Positions 32,787 through 33,135 of a stretch of DNA of 33,135 nt are shown here, one piece after another. The stretch comes from Fidelibacterota bacterium (GTDB lineage Bacteria; Fidelibacterota; Marinisomatia; Marinisomatales; UBA1611): positions 1-33,135 of the forward strand of contig JAPYRR010000013.1 of assembly GCA_029936885.1 (NCBI GenBank). Direction: 5' to 3'. Numbering within the stretch: position 1 is the stretch's first letter; the number at the start of each line of letters is the position of its first letter. The notes beneath the pieces are model-generated. The model did no database searches, was not told the origin of the DNA, and saw only the letters and a program-made list of their open reading frames with translations. The position numbers were made by a program, and so were the translations under genes.

Positions 32787-33135
32787 GGTACCGGCAGGCT
32801 CGGGGGTTCGCCAATCGCACTGGAAGCACCGCCTGCGCCGCCATCTGCTGACGCACCGCCGCCCATGGCTACCGCTGCACCGCCGCCCGCTACCACAAGG
32901 CCAATGAGGCCATAAAGTAATAATTTGCTGCCGCCCTCACCATCTGCCAGCTCGGCGGATGCTTTCTTGCGCTTCTTCTTCAAGGCACGGGGCGGATCCA
33001 GTCCCAGAATATCCCAGGCCAGGATCTCGATCTCAATAATGAGTCCATCCACCTTTCCGGAATAGGTAATGCTTTTCATCCTTTCCGCTACACCCGTGGC
33101 CACAGAAAACATCTTGGCATCTATAGTATAGGTGT
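32783..33135 (-). CDS. C-terminal part of a membrane-anchored protein, possibly CsgG/FlgO-like
   Basis: The frame is open to the right window edge (TYTIDAKMFSVATGV...), so the N-terminus is missing and the Met at 33112 is internal. The first 50 residues (TIDAKMFSVATGVAER...SYSGKVDGLIIEIEILAW-like) resemble the end of CsgG/FlgO-type domains, where a modified amount of 'cell-state' is followed by a GLI...LA helix; this match is by eye. Then come a Lys-rich segment (LKKKRKKAS), a hydrophobic helix (KLLLYGLIGLVVAGGGAAVAM), and a Gly/Ala/Pro tail. It is visibly more GC-rich than the rest of the window. It ends just where the LRR remnant begins. Confidence 0.5.
   Translation of the reverse strand, partial: TYTIDAKMFSVATGVAERMKSITYSGKVDGLIIEIEILAWDILGLDPPRALKKKRKKASAELADGEGGSKLLLYGLIGLVVAGGGAAVAMGGGASADGGAGGASSAIGEPPSLPVP

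Noticed and set aside
32710-32907. Plus-strand 65-codon frame
   Set aside because: It is the Arg/His-rich shadow of two better-supported minus-strand reading frames.

Overview
The window looks like a chromosomal segment of an uncultured, AT-rich, Gram-negative bacterium of the FCB group, most like Candidatus Marinimicrobia (SAR406). That assignment is inference. It rests on a C-terminal FlgD-like/T9SS-type sorting tail ending in LLLK, an LRR N-terminal cap (DDNFEQAIIDLGYDD), many exported peptidases, an outer-membrane barrel, and a class II PurE. I see no tRNA, rRNA, CRISPR array, phage or transposase gene, and no stretch over 300 bases lacks a gene or gene remnant.

Region 1 (1-8153, + strand) is a purine cluster: purC (5' truncated), a 61-aa Gly-rich membrane protein, class II purE, a DUF1059 gene, purB, purF, purD, purN and purH. 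It covers de novo IMP synthesis except the PurL and PurM steps. Nearly every spacer holds one of two palindromic repeat families: an ACAGAG/CTCTGTG family upstream of purB, and a GTGTTCA/TGAACAC family from purB to purH.

Region 2 (8357-11393) is a phosphate-themed group: a Na+/phosphate cotransporter, a PhoU-domain protein and a 56-aa membrane protein on +, facing a porin-like outer-membrane protein on -.

Region 3 (11469-28243, - strand) is one tightly packed run: aceE, aceF, lpd (pyruvate dehydrogenase), then four exported hydrolases (zincin, M16, M1 and penicillin-acylase families) with a DHFR-like protein, GDPD, GNAT and rhodanese genes between or after them. A MATE transporter lies upstream. 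Gaps run from 8-nt overlaps to 23 nt.

Region 4 (29844-33135) has an 85-aa unknown gene divergent from psuG (pseudouridine-5'-phosphate glycosidase), a small membrane protein, and a - strand group at the right edge.

The main discovery is in that last group. A UshA/5'-nucleotidase-like gene appears to start at a GTG (32293), but the family's conserved N-terminus continues upstream through one in-frame TGA (32330-32332). The full protein starts at 32455 with a signal peptide and reads LDPCG-U-PKKPLGGLSR, where I recall Cys-containing relatives having CGC. A stem-loop with apical loop GGUCU begins 12 nt after the UGA, and its loop starts 18 nt after it, the same loop and spacing I recall for the E. 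coli fdhF SECIS. I interpret this as a selenoprotein with a CGU redox motif on a metallophosphatase-like scaffold that has lost several usual metal-ligand motifs. Its start overlaps the stop of a frameshifted LRR/FlgD gene remnant by ATGA.
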